Below, piece by piece: positions 27,201 through 37,162 of a DNA stretch of 64,000 nucleotides (positions within the stretch are counted from its first letter, which is position 1; each line of letters starts with the position of its first letter). The notes below the pieces were generated by a model. The model searched no databases. It was not told where the DNA came from and saw only the letters and a program-made list of their open reading frames with translations. Location of the stretch: positions 27,892,166 to 27,956,165 of the forward strand of contig CAIIXF020000011.1 of NCBI GenBank assembly GCA_903813345.2. Reading direction: 5' to 3'. Source of the stretch: Owenia fusiformis (taxonomy: Eukaryota > Annelida > Polychaeta > Sabellida > Oweniidae). The position numbers and the translations under genes are program-made.

Positions 27201-30200
27201 TATGATATTGAGAAGAAAGAAATCTTGACATAGTCACATATCTGTACTAGGTACAAGCATGCTGGAGAGCAGTATTTGAAGTTACTCAACCACCTTGTAC
27301 ACAACAAACAAGCCAAGGTAAATCAAATCTTCACCTTTGTATAGTGCCCAAAATTCCTACATTATACCACAATTTTCCAAATTTTGAACATAGTAGCCTA
27401 CATTATATCCTTATTTTTCAAGTTTTCAAGCTCACATTATATTCCAATTTTTTGAGCTTTCATCTGTTTTTTATTTTGTGTAAGTAACCCAAATCATTGC
27501 TGCGTGAAATCAAAATGACTGTAGAATGTATGAGGGATTTTGTTGGAACATGCTAGATATCCTTTGCCCTTGTGAAAAATGTATTCAGACCTAAAACTAC
27601 ACTGGACATACAAAGAACAAATAAATCGGATACTGATGTGAAATATAATGAGCCATAACCCTATTAACACTAAACAATTTATTATTTCAGAATGATGACA
27701 AACCAAGCGCCATCTATATTCCAAGTATACATAGACTTTTCCATGAGACTGCTCACTCCCTCCTTCTTGCTAAAGACTATGAGAGCTGCATCATGATATG
27801 CAGGCAAGCTATTAGCAAATACACACCTCAGCGCCAAAATAAATCTCATACAAGCAACAGATCAGAACATACGAAAATAACTCAAAGTGCAGGAATTGAT
27901 ATACCATGTGAAAGTCAGAATCTAGTCAACTGTGATAAACCAATGAAAAACAATTCAAATGTTAATAAATCTGACATCTCCAGAAAACGTTTACATTCTA
28001 ATTCAGTAGGAGAAAATGCGAATCTCATTGATGATGAGAATGATTCTGAACTACACCCAGGGATACCAGCTCATATATTGGCACTAGTGAGTCATGAAAA
28101 GGATAATGATACAGATGTCAAGTTTAGTCATTTGAAGGATGATGTCATCTCTTTGATGTATCTGACTGAGGCTCTTGTTCAACAAGGGAGCTTTGAATCT
28201 GCATTGGAAGCTATATCAAGGTAAGACTATTTATCATTTCTGATTTTGTTAGAGTTTGTGAATTATTTTTTGTGACTGGCATTTTGATGTCACCATCAAG
28301 AAGTGGTGACATATTGTTAAAGTCTCCAACTTTTTTGTGGATGGTGTTCGCCATCTGTAAAAAGGTGTCTGTATCAAATGGCAAGTGGTGACATTTTGCA
28401 TGTTGATGCCTTGTTATTTTGTGTCACCATTTGGCAGTTTTCAGGTTGTACAAGCAACTGACAGTGTCTCTTTAAGGTGGTATACGGGGCATATAAAAAA
28501 ACGCAACATGTAGTTATCTCGTTAAATCACAAATCTAGTGATGACTACATCAATTTCATTCCATAAAGCCACGTCTCTCCCCTTTGCAATGATATATCAT
28601 TTATTCACGTCATGTGGTAATGGTTGGGTAAGAAATCCTTCCATTTGCACAGTGGGTCAAAATCGGCTCTGGGCCAAGTTTTAGATATTGCAAAAATCAA
28701 TACAAGGGCTAAGTCCCAATGGAAACTCCCCTGACTTGATTTGTTGTGACTTTTACTTTTGAAGCTATCTCAGGAGCATCTGTGCTCACAAATCCTACAC
28801 CAGATATTGCAAAACCTCGAGAAAGAATTGCCCATGGGCTGCTTTTCTCTGCCTTAACCCACAGATGACTCAGGGCTGAACCATGCATGACATGGACAGA
28901 TGAGCACATCCTTATGTGCAAGGAAGTGGTGGCAATTTGGAGGGGTTATAGGATGTATTCTTGCAAGTATTCTTGAGTATGAACTATTTACTGTCTATGC
29001 CACACCTGTCACACCTTCTTCCAATAGCCCCCATGCCCCTTGTACTGACTTTTGCAATGTTTAAAACTTGGGTCCGAGCTGAATTTTGCCCCACTTTGCA
29101 AAATTAATGATTATTCCGCCAGCCATGACTCCCTGTGAATGAATGATATTCCATTGCAAAGAGGAGTAATTTGGCTTTTTGGTACATTGAATGAAAAGGA
29201 TGCAGTCAGCATTGTTTTATGTTTTCTTCCAATATTGCATCGGGCTCCGCACACTGACTTTTGCGATGTTTATAACTTGGCCCCAAGCTAATTTTGGCCC
29301 ACTTTGCAAATGGAATGATACTCACCCAACCATGACCAAATATCAATGAATGATATATCATTGTAAAGAGGAGACACATGGCTTTATGGTGCATTGAATG
29401 AAATCAATGCTGTTATCACTGGTTTTGTGCTTTTCCGAGATGACAATCTGTTGCGTTTTTTTTTGATACGCACTGTACACCTACAAAATTGAAAATAAAC
29501 ACATAACATAATAATGTTTCAAGTTTAATGTTAGAAATGGTTTTGATCCCATCTGTTTGGGTGTAAGAAGGGTGGGGATTAAATGTTGCATTATTAAATG
29601 TATTATCTTCAAAGCCAGACAATATTTTTTTATTTTGCAAACTGGAAATCTGTTTCTGCTTTTCAAAATTATCATTTAATACTATGTTATAGCCTATAGC
29701 AAACTTTTTGAGTGTATAACTTTTTAAATCTTTCATTTTCAGTGTTCTTTCCACTATTGAAGATATCAAAGGATCTGGTGAAACCCATAAACAATATGGT
29801 AAAAGAAAGAAAGAGGAGCAAGGTAAAACAATGGTTTACATCATGCTGAACATGTTTCTATTCCATTATTTGATTTTTTTAAATGCAAAAATTGTCCTTC
29901 GACTACGGGACTTCAAGATCCAGAATACCTTCAAAGAATGAGTTCCGTAGCCTTGTATTTGGAAAATGGCAAAATTGGAAGTTTTAGCATGCATGCGTAT
30001 GATTGATTTTGAAATGAAATGTATGTACTATATACATTTTCAGTGAAATTTTCAAATACAGTAAAAACTACTAAAAAGGCATAACATTCTTTAATTAAGT
30101 GGCATTTTCTCTGGACTTATTGATTTGCATCGCCTGTTAACTGTAAAATGCAATTTTTAATTCCATTTTAGATGCAGACAGCTCCAAGATATTCGCTCAA

Positions 30201-31530
30201 CCCTACTACGCATCTACTATACAGTCACTTAAGGGCCATGCATATTTTCTGAAGGGGATAACTCTCTTTAAACTCTCCAAACATCAGGACTCTTTACATT
30301 TCTTCATGATGTCATCTCTCTTCTCACCAGGTAAGTTGATCAGATCACCCTCTCACTCCTTTTATTATGGCACAACCAGAAGTGGTTACATATTATTTTA
30401 GTCTCCAACTTTTTGTGGATGATATATTTGGCAGTTAGTGTTTGGTGGTAAGTGTTCCTAACAAATGGCAGGTGATGACATTTTGCATGTTAATGCCTTG
30501 TTCCACATCTCAGTTTTCATAAGCATTAAAAGGCTCAAATATGTGTGTCCATGAGTCATGGAATTCAAGGATGTCATCAGCAGCAGCCTATTGGCGATTT
30601 TCCTATGGATATTCCTACCAAAATCCCCACTTGTTTCGAGGAGTTATGCAACTATTTCCACATTAAAATTTTGATTTCCATAATTTTGCCTGCTGTTTTC
30701 ATTCATTTTGCCTGTTATCAGAAATGCTAATGAAACTGCTGGAATTGCTTCAATAAACATTTGATCTCCACAAACGTTGGCAGTTAAATCAGTTTGTTAA
30801 ACAGTAAAGGATACAGATCTTGTGATGATTCCTTTATCCTGACCTAATCCAAACACTAAAGACATTGCAGTATAATATTCACATACAGTAAAAACTGTAA
30901 AGAACACTTCTCAGAGACCCAAGACCAACTGACTTGATGTTTAATGAACCTCTATAAGTGGAACACCTCCCTAGGGGAACACTTTTAAGAGGTACCAAAT
31001 GTGTTCCACTTAGACAGATTTAACTGTATCTAATTTTTAACTTTTCCAGATCCTGTAAGAATGTATGCCACATATCACCACAGTGTATGCTTGGCTGCTT
31101 TAGGGAAACCCAGGGTAGGCTATACCAACTGGCGAGATATAAGAGGCCTTAACAACCACAATGTCTATCAGATACAAGAATTAAAGGCTAAACTGAGGTA
31201 TGAAGATGAACATTAAATATGTGTATTGTAAAGAAAATCACATTTTTCTGAAGTAAGGCTATCACTTATCAGTAAATGTAAAATAAAGTGATTTAAAATC
31301 ATTTTGTCTGAAATGCTAATGACAAAATGTTTCAATTTTTGTTATCATTGTGAAGTTTATTCGTATTGGACTTAACTGGATAAAATTGAAGATAATATAA
31401 TTTTTCATGAGTTATGTACCATTATTTTTGCAGCAGGTGCTCAAAGTCCGACCAATCAGGATTGAGTAGAGTAGGCTACTGTACAGAGCTGGAAATGCTA
31501 CAATTAGATGTTGATGCATTAACAAAGTAA
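15296..31530 (+). CDS. FANCG: FANCG-like TPR protein, Fanconi anemia core complex (14 coding exons)
   Basis: Exons: 15296-15365, 15534-15668, 15983-16096, 16530-16651, 17154-17403, 18915-19048, 25499-25645, 26755-26924, 27251-27317, 27691-28220, 29743-29822, 30172-30330, 31050-31197, 31434-31530. All are GT-AG and the phases close, giving 740 aa (human about 622). The identity call rests on colinear TPR helices matching the vertebrate FANCG pattern as I recall it: ALGVCF..GKHHTAIQKFKEA, then YRCLGLQDPELEMLHILI, QCLQLQKYKHAGEQYLKLL, LLLAKDYESCIMICRQAI, SLKGHAYFLKGITLFKL, and HQDSLHFFMMSSLFSPGD. Exon 10 adds a long acidic/serine-rich insert that accounts for much of the extra length. In exon 4 two frames are open; only the EMLKRLVKVG frame joins exon 5 without a stop. 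Exon 3 has an earlier in-phase GT at 16020. FANCG scaffolds FANCA/FANCL core-complex assembly for FANCD2-FANCI ubiquitination. A different TPR scaffold remains possible. Confidence 0.8.
15687..15774. repeat. 88-bp TA-flanked MITE in FANCG intron 2
   Basis: CAGGTTGGGCCATAAAA at the left is mirrored by TTTTATTGGTCCAGCCTG at the right, and TA flanks both sides. It resembles the unit at 39626-39715, a Tc1/mariner-type mini-element. Confidence 0.6.
17404..18914. other. FANCG intron 5, no gene seen
   Basis: AT-rich intronic sequence with short broken frames only. I recognised no transposon ends, RNA gene or conserved coding blocks here. Confidence 0.5.
19170..19315. repeat. short inverted-repeat element in FANCG intron 6
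   Basis: ATTCTCTCTAATGAGCGCA near 19179 is mirrored by TGCACTCATTAGAGAGAAC near 19286, within ACTG...CAGT outer ends. It is a MITE-like unit of about 140 bp. Confidence 0.55.
20050..20450 (+). repeat. pair of about 100-bp direct repeats
   Basis: Two copies begin near 20050 and 20350 with AAAAATACCTCTACCACCAT / AAAGTACCTCTACCACCATT. Both continue through AAACTACATT and CAAAGTGAGAT. They lie downstream of the nested membrane-protein gene. Confidence 0.6.
20718..24229 (-). CDS. unrecognised multi-pass membrane protein, nested antisense in FANCG intron 6
   Basis: Two exons, 24229-22585 and 20989-20718, join G|GC in phase to give 638 aa. The ATG is the first after an in-frame TAA 9 nt upstream. 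About ten to twelve hydrophobic segments are visible, near residues 5-24, 65-82, 95-116, 146-166, 192-214, 226-242, 250-268, 274-296, 322-350, 370-388, 418-441 and 449-471. The C-terminal tail is hydrophilic, with an acidic patch (SVSDEDEAAG), a lysine/proline stretch, a predicted helix (QTQTIEELKQELIRDES) and an acidic end (ETDPSDDSS). I do not recognise the family; it lacks obvious GPCR, transporter or channel motifs. The 1.6-kb uninterrupted first exon with strong codon bias and a spliced acidic tail argue for a real gene, not a shadow. It lies wholly inside one intron of FANCG on the other strand, with its own promoter presumably near 24230-24500. Confidence 0.8.
21011..21330 (+). repeat. 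79-bp tandem repeat, four copies
   Basis: Units start near 21011, 21090, 21169 and 21248, each with TTTTGGTC...CATGGGATATAGTGAAGCC followed by GTCTGTCCGTCCATCAGTC. The GAAGCCCTCCGTCC piece is the 5' end of the dispersed repeat also seen at 61130. The array begins about 20 bp from the acceptor of exon 2 of the membrane-protein gene. Confidence 0.85.
22098..22200 (+). repeat. tRNA-derived SINE
   Basis: The D-arm/A-box TATAGCTCAGCGGTAGAGC is followed by an anticodon-like arm and B-box GGATTCAATCCC. There is no complementary acceptor stem and no U33 equivalent, so it is a SINE head, not a tRNA gene. Confidence 0.65.
22228..22432 (+). repeat. GATGAGTTGTCCAGGG minisatellite (about 15-16 bp units)
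   Basis: About thirteen imperfect copies of a unit like GGATGAGTTGTCCAGG lie immediately after the SINE. The peptides readable on both strands are products of the repeat and are not genes. Confidence 0.9.
25670..25838. repeat. CAGGCCCG hAT-type MITE in FANCG intron 7
   Basis: Left CAGGCCCGAGCCAGGATTTG and right GGTTACGGGCCTG are inverted ends of a family with CAGGCCCGTAGCCAGG termini. A related right end, CTGGCTACGGGCCTG, is at 40952-40968. It sits 25 bp past the exon 7 donor. Confidence 0.6.
25840..26030 (+). repeat. about 30-bp minisatellite resembling the FANCG exon 7 donor edge
   Basis: Units such as TACTCATAAGTGTTAGTGG, TATTCATCAGTATAAATAG and GATACTCACCAGTATACC repeat at about 30 bp. 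They match the exon 7/intron 7 junction (ATACTCATTGGT|GTAAGTGGTTTCC, 25634-25658). The MITE at 25670 separates the seed from the array. Confidence 0.7.
26425..26590 (+). repeat. gtgacat-family mini-element in FANCG intron 7
   Basis: Starts near GGTCACCACTGAAAATGGTGACATA and ends GTGGTGACATTT-like then GTTAATGCCTTG. It shares both ends with the copies at 28270, 30365 and 44926. Confidence 0.6.
28270..28435 (+). repeat. gtgacat-family mini-element in FANCG intron 10
   Basis: GATGTCACCATCAAGAAGTGG, then TGACATATTGTTAAAGTCTCC, a diverged middle, AAGTGGTGACATTTTGCATG and TTGATGCCTTGTT. This is a good full-length short copy of the family. Confidence 0.65.
28476..29481. mobile_element. about 1-kb inverted-repeat element in FANCG intron 10
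   Basis: Left GGTGGTATACGGGGCATA...AACGCAACATGTAG...TCTCG is mirrored by CGAG...CTGTTGCGTT...GATACGCACTGTACACC at the right, giving TIRs of about 45 bp. The interior holds two diverged copies, about 200 bp each, of a block beginning CTTTTGCAATGTTTAAAACTTGG / CTTTTGCGATGTTTATAACTT. No transposase is visible, so it is non-autonomous. Confidence 0.65.
30365..30510 (+). repeat. gtgacat-family mini-element in FANCG intron 12
   Basis: AGAAGTGGTTACATATTATT, AGTCTCCAACTTTTTGTGGA, then AACAAATGGCAGGTGATGAC and ATGTTAATGCCTTGTT. It is slightly decayed compared with the 28270 copy. Confidence 0.6.
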
Positions 31531-31733
31531 CAATGTAATAGACTAACAAAGACACTAGTGAATTTGAGGAAGTAACAGATGAATAACAGAATATGTAAAG
31601 ACACTTTCATAATCACTTGGAAAGAATCTTGACTTTGTACTGTTCTACCTTGGATAGTAAGGCCTGTGTTAGTTCTTAACAGTGTTGGGACTTCAGAAAT
31701 AGAGAGGTTGGATAATGTTTCTGTACTCTTATG

Positions 31734-32850
31734 ATGTTCATCACTCCAATGTATTTCAATGTTAAATGCAATTTCACTGTTTGACATTTTTTGTGTTGAA
31801 TAAAATCACTTATTACACCAATGAATCTCCATGTTAAATTCAAAGTCATTGTTTCTCACACCAATGTATTTCAGTGTTAATTTTAATGTAGTATTTCAGT
31901 TTTAAATACAATGCCATTGTTTCTCACCAATATATTTCAGTGTTAAACATAATGTCACTGTTTCGCACCAATGTATTTCAGTGATAAATTCAATTTAGTA
32001 TTTGTTTCTCACATCAATGTATTTCCGTGTCAAATACAATGTCACTGTTCTCACACTAATGTGATTTCAGTGTTAAATTCAAGGTCATTTTTTCTCACAC
32101 CAAAGTATTTCAGTGTTAATTTCAAGGTCATTGTTTCTCACACCATATATTTCAGTGTTAATTTCAAGGTCATTTTTTCTCACACCAATGTATTTCAGTG
32201 TTAATTTCAAGGTCATTGTTTCTTACACCATATATTTCAGTGTTAAATTCAAGTTCACTGTTTCTCACACCAATGTATGTCAGTGTTAAATTCAATGTAG
32301 TATTTCAGTATTAAATACAATGCCATTGTTTCTCACATCAATGTATTTCAGTGTTAAATACAATTTCACTGTTTCTCACACCAATGTATTTCAGTGTTAA
32401 ATTCAATTTAGTACTTCAGTGTTAAATTCAAGGTCACTGTTTCTCACACCAATGTATTTAAGTGTTAAATTCAATGTAGTATTTCTGTGTTAAATACAAT
32501 GTCAATGTTTCTCACTCTAATGTATTTCAGTGTTAAATACAATTTCACTGTTTTTCACAGCAACATATTTCAGTGTTAAATTCAAGGTCACTGTTTCTCA
32601 CAGCAATGTATTTAAGTGTTAAATTCAATGTCACTGTTTCTCACAGCAATGTATTTCAGTGTTAAATTCAATGTCACTGTTTCTCACACCAATGTATTTA
32701 AGTGTTAAATTCAATGTAGTATTTCTGTGTTAAATACAATGTCAATGTTTCTCACTCTAATGTATTTCAGTGTTAAATTCAATGTAGTATTTCAGTATTA
32801 ATACAAAGTCATTGTTTCTCACACCAATGTATTTCAGTGTTAAATACAAT
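31734..32850. repeat. 43-bp minisatellite derived from the last exon of methyltransferase A
   Basis: About 25 imperfect units of TCACACCAATGTATTTCAGTG + TTAAATTCAATGTCACTGTTTC fill the space between the FANCG stop and the methyltransferase A stop. Some 20-25 bp half-units (AATGTAGTATTTCAGTG) are interspersed. The unit is the plus-strand view of the last codons of copy A (FNTEIHWCEKQ plus stop); the final unit overlaps that coding end (32809-32850). Copy B has only one unit. FANCG's candidate poly(A) signal AATAAA (31799-31804) lies between degenerate outer units. Confidence 0.92.
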
Positions 32851-35800
32851 ATCAACAATGTCTCTGTTCTTTGCCTCTGGATGATTGCTGATCATTTCTC
32901 TGATTGTTCTTTCCACATTTTCCTGTTCTGATTGTTCCAGCTTTGATATATAACTTAGTGATTTCAGGTAGCTCATGATGAAATCTATTGTCCCCTGCAA
33001 AACAAGAATCATACCTTTACATAGCTTTATTTATACTTAACATTGATGTTGAACATCTTCCTAATATTTGAAACTATGAGATGAATGTCCAATGCCTCAG
33101 GGTAATGGCATGAGGTCCACTGAATATCAGCATTTGCATAGACAGACTTATTTGATAAAATTCAATAGTTTACCTAAATCTTGAGCAAAAAATATTTAAA
33201 AATGTGCATCGCCTTTAGCAAAGAGAGTCCAATAGAATTCTTCATAAAATACTTTCACAAAAAAGTACTCACAGAGTGTTTCAAATGTTGAAGAAACACA
33301 TGATCTTCTACAGAGGAAAAACCATGAAAATCCTCAAACACTCCCGCCCAAGCCTTCTTGGATTGATTAGGTGAATCCTTTATTAACGAGTCCTCTATAT
33401 ACTTTGCAATATCGCAAGTGATATCACTGGGTCGAGTTTTATCACGAACATTCCACAGAAAAACTGAAATTAGAGTAAAATATGTTGTAAAACCTTAATT
33501 ATCCCATCGAACGAAGTTCGCTCCGTCCGTTCGTCCGTCTGGGCAATAACTCAAATACCGTTGGCCCGATTTTGTTAATATTTTGTACACATATACTCTA
33601 TGGGGGCAGGGTTCACATTTGGTCTGTGAATACTATAAGCATGGTACACTGTCTAATGACTCTTTTGGTAGAAGGCAACCATTTTGAAAAATGGTCACCA
33701 TTTTAACGTATTTTATTATATCTCGAAAAGTAGTGGAGCGATTTTGTTCATATTTGGTATGTGAATACTATAAGCATGGCACACTGTCTAATGACACTTT
33801 TGGGAGAAGGTGGCCATTTTGAAAAATGGCTGCTATTTTTGCTATATACTTTGAAGTGCCAGCCATGGCTGTACGATGGGATTTGCTATGCTTTGGTGTT
33901 GCTGTTGTCTAGTTGATCCTAAGCTTATTTGAAAATAATTTTGAAAAAGTGTTAGTATTATGTAGGCCCCTTTTTCAATTGATTTAGACATTTCTGTATC
34001 CTAAAACTTTCACAGGTAACAGGATAGGTTCAACTGACTTGTTGAACTTTATAAGATATATTACCTAATCTTCCACGTGGAACCAATACTCTGTGCATTT
34101 CTCTAATTGCCTTTTTGTTTGAAAACCAATGTAAACTTTGGGCGCATATTATATTCTGAAATAAAAATGAAATGTGGAATGAATTAATTTCCAGTAAAGC
34201 TATAGCCTAATATGAATCATTTGAATCATTGTAAAATGTAACTTACCTTGACTGAGCAGTCGGGCAATGGAATAGACTCTGCAGAACACTGTAAAGTTTC
34301 TACATCTGGGGACAGCAGCTTCAATTTCTCTAGGAAATTCTCCAGTGGGTCTGCAGCAAGGATTCTTAAATCCTGAAAATAGTGAAAGAATGCTTCATTA
34401 TTTTGTGAAGTATCTATAATCTAAAAACCTGATTTTGATTGGCCAAAGATCAGTCAATAGTTTGTCCATTATCATGTAACCATCCAATGCTGTTTAGATT
34501 CCCCAAATATGTTGTGGTCAGACATAAACTCGCAAAATGTTACATCAAAAAACTTGTTTTTAAAGAGTATGCTGTATTTACCTTTGTGTCATATTCCAGC
34601 AGCTTTCTAGTAAATATCCCTGTACCTGCACCTAGTTCCAGAATATCATATGCCCCTAAAATGTAGAACATTTATAGAAAACAGGCTGTTAAAAATAATG
34701 TCATCAGTCTCTAAAATATAGAACTCATTGAATACAGGGTGTGCAAGAGAAATGTTATATGCCCCTAAATATAGAGCACTTGTAGAATATAGGCAGTCCA
34801 AGAATTCATTTGTCTCTACAATAGAATTCATTTGTCTCTACAATATAGAATTCTTGTAGAATACAGGATGTCCAAAAATGCACAGTTTGGATACCGCACC
34901 GTGATAAAGGTAGTGCAAAGGTGACTCAAAATATATGATATTCAAGAATAATAGCATATCTCCCTAAAATACAGAACTCTTGGAGAATATAGGGTGTCCA
35001 AGAATAATGTCATATGTAGCTATAATACATGGAAGATTTATAAAATATAGGGTGTCGAAGAAAACCATCATGTCCTTAGAATTTAGAACATTGATACTCA
35101 ATGTGTTTCCAAAATATAGCCTCTGGTCTAGTAGAATACAGAATGTCATAGAAAAAATCATATATCCCTAAAATACTATTGTATTTTACATTTTAGCGTG
35201 TGCTGAGTCCATGATTTTAGTAAGTTCATGTTATACCATTATTTAAGAACTCACGCTCTGTCTCCAAGTTCAGTTTGTTAAGCACAAAGTTGGTTGTTTC
35301 TTCTGTGTAGTCTGGTCTATGACTATTGTATGAGTCCCCCTGAAGTAATAGGTAAATGCATTTATTTAGAGTCCCCATCTCTTACCATATGCTTCCATTC
35401 AATTCATTGAGTTGCAGGTCAAAGGTCGCATGGTAAGCTTATAGAAGGGCTCTCGTCAATCTGTGCAGTGTTCATCCATCTTTCCTTGTCTGTCAACAAT
35501 ATTTGGACAAATGAAAACTGCCATTCATCCTCATATTCATTAATTGTGGTTTCATATGTTTAATAATTATACCTATATTAGGCATCTGTGTTCAGGTTCA
35601 ATTAAAATTCAGTTTTATCTCTACAGCATGATTATTCAGTCAAGGTTAAAAGAATTTATATTCTTAATATTTTAAGTTTCAAGTGACCTCAGTCATGTCA
35701 TTCTATTCAGGAAAATCCTACTGGTCTTCATTAATAGCAAGTCACCCCCCCCCCCCATGGTACATCCATCCTTTACTTCTAAATGTAATAGCCCATTGAA

Positions 35801-35930
35801 TCTAAGTCACCATTCACTTGAAATATATTAAGGTACAGTAAGCTAGGCTAGTACTTGAGTTACTTACTGATTTAAAGCCCTCCACAACATTGGCATGCAG
35901 TATTATTGCATCATTGTTCAATTTTTCCAT
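32809..35930 (-). CDS. class I SAM-dependent methyltransferase, copy A (7 exons)
   Basis: Exons 35930-35868, 35339-35255, 34655-34582, 34372-34247, 34155-34065, 33463-33273 and 32994-32809 are GT-AG and phase-consistent, giving 271 aa. An N-terminal HANVVEGFKSGDSYNSHRPDYT segment leads to SAM-binding motif I (DILELGAGTGIFT, exon 3). An acidic-strand motif (ILAADPLENFLEKLK) and a post-motif QSLHWFSNKKAIREMHRVL with RGRL follow; HWF is typical of the small trans-aconitate/ubiquinone-type methyltransferase families. The C-terminal helix is SYLKSLSYISKLEQSEQ. No signal peptide or membrane segment is seen, so it is probably cytosolic with an unknown small-molecule substrate. Copy B downstream in the window has exactly the same exon lengths (63, 85, 74, 126, 91, 191, 186). 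Its last codons seed the adjacent minisatellite. It converges on FANCG. Confidence 0.93.
33497..33895 (+). repeat. CCGTCCGTTCGTC-family dispersed repeat in methyltransferase A intron 5
   Basis: Opens CCCATCGAACGAAGTTCG and a CCGTCCG run. It continues with ACTCAAATACCGTTGG..CGATTTTGTT and AAAATGG palindromes, and ends GATGGGATTTGCTATGCTTTGGTG. The same architecture occurs at 52880-59135 and 61130-61830. Confidence 0.7.
34640..35200. repeat. intronic minisatellite carrying exon-3 acceptor copies (methyltransferase A)
   Basis: About ten decayed units of roughly 55-60 bp: CATATGYCCCTAAAATATAG, AACTCTTGTAGAATAYAGGG, TGTCCAAGAATAATG. Read on the gene's strand, each unit begins with the exon 3 splice acceptor plus the first exon codons (TTTTAG|GGGCATATG). 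Exon 3 itself is the outermost unit. Confidence 0.8.
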
Positions 35931-35999
35931 TGTTTTATTGAGCAATCAATCCAAACAAGGTTAACACTATCTCTGTACTATAAGAACTTGTCCCTTTGT

Positions 36000-36690
36000 T
36001 CTATTTGCCACTTATCTGCTTATATTATACATTAAGCTATTACTTTTATGAACAGACTTCTATCTTGTCCTATCCATTTAGTTTTAGTTTATTAACAAGT
36101 CATTCATGTGCTTATCTACTTGAGAGTTTATGTACACCATATCAACAAATTGAGATATCAAACTTGCTAAAAACACTTCATGTGGTGCACCAAAATTCAA
36201 TTTGATATAAAACTAATATAAGCTTTGTATGACCTTTAAGAAAATCTTGATTGATATTAGTTTGAGCTTAAAATAATTATTACATCATATCGTGCCCAAA
36301 AATATATGATCCCCTAAATAGTAATACTATATATTGCCATCATTACATTGCTTAAAAGGTAGTGTAGTTCATAATATACAGAAGAACAATTTATTGGTGT
36401 GATTTTAATGAAGTTATTTTTATTGATTAAATCTCTGATTAAATACATATTCTTCTACATCAATAATATGGTATGCATATCAACCGTTAACCATTATGTA
36501 ATATCTGACAATTGTAATGGATTGTGAGCAGATTGTGACATTTGATCTACTGCAACTGTACAGTGGCTGTTGCTTCCCAAAATAGAGAAAAATATGCAGC
36601 ATAAAATATAGGGATAGCAGTACCATTTTGCGGGCTTTGATCTTTAGAGCCTTTTTATTTACTCAATACTTGAGTAGATTTTATGCATAT
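36000..36690. other. intergenic, no gene seen
   Basis: AT-rich sequence upstream of methyltransferase A with no supportable coding region or recognisable repeat. The interval 37163-38417 up to the end of copy B is similar. Confidence 0.5.
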
Positions 36691-37162
36691 TCCAGCCTCC
36701 TAGACTTCCATCAACGTGAACATCAGAACTACATTCCTTGCGCTCAAATCATGATTCTCACGTCGCGAATGTGAAATCTTTTGGTGGGCACCCACCATTT
36801 CCTCGCTCCTGAACATATTTCTTTTGTGTTTCCTGGAGCTTGAAGATGCTGTTACCTTCAATTAGTGGATATTCATTAACATGCATGAAAACTGAGAAAG
36901 TGTTACTTCTGAATTCCTAATAAAAACACTTTGTTGGAATTTAAGTTATGTGTAATGATACAAATAAAATTACAGACTGTGTGGTTCGAAGCACGGATTT
37001 CTGTTCGCGAGTTGAGAAATATGTTCGGGACTGAACAAATGGTGGTGCGCGACTAAAGATTTCTCATTCGCCATGCGCAAATCGTGGTTCGAGTGCAAGG
37101 AACGTACTTCGTGAGGTCATACCTGATGTTTGCATTGTTGGAAGTTTAGGAGGCCTGTATTC
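36691..37162. repeat. fold-back element between the methyltransferase paralogs
   Basis: CAGCCTCCTAGACTTCCATC at the left is mirrored by GAAGTTTAGGAGGCCTG at the right. Inner blocks CATTCCTTGCGCTCAAATCATG and CACCATTTCCTCGCTCCTGAA have complements near 37080-37110 and 37030-37055. A partial relative flanks the composite element at 44898 and 46644-46810. Confidence 0.75.

Noticed and set aside
31476-31787. Minus-strand frame of 103 codons resembling the methyltransferase C-terminus
   Set aside because: It is read through decayed minisatellite units copied from the methyltransferase A last exon. No upstream exon or acceptor supports it.
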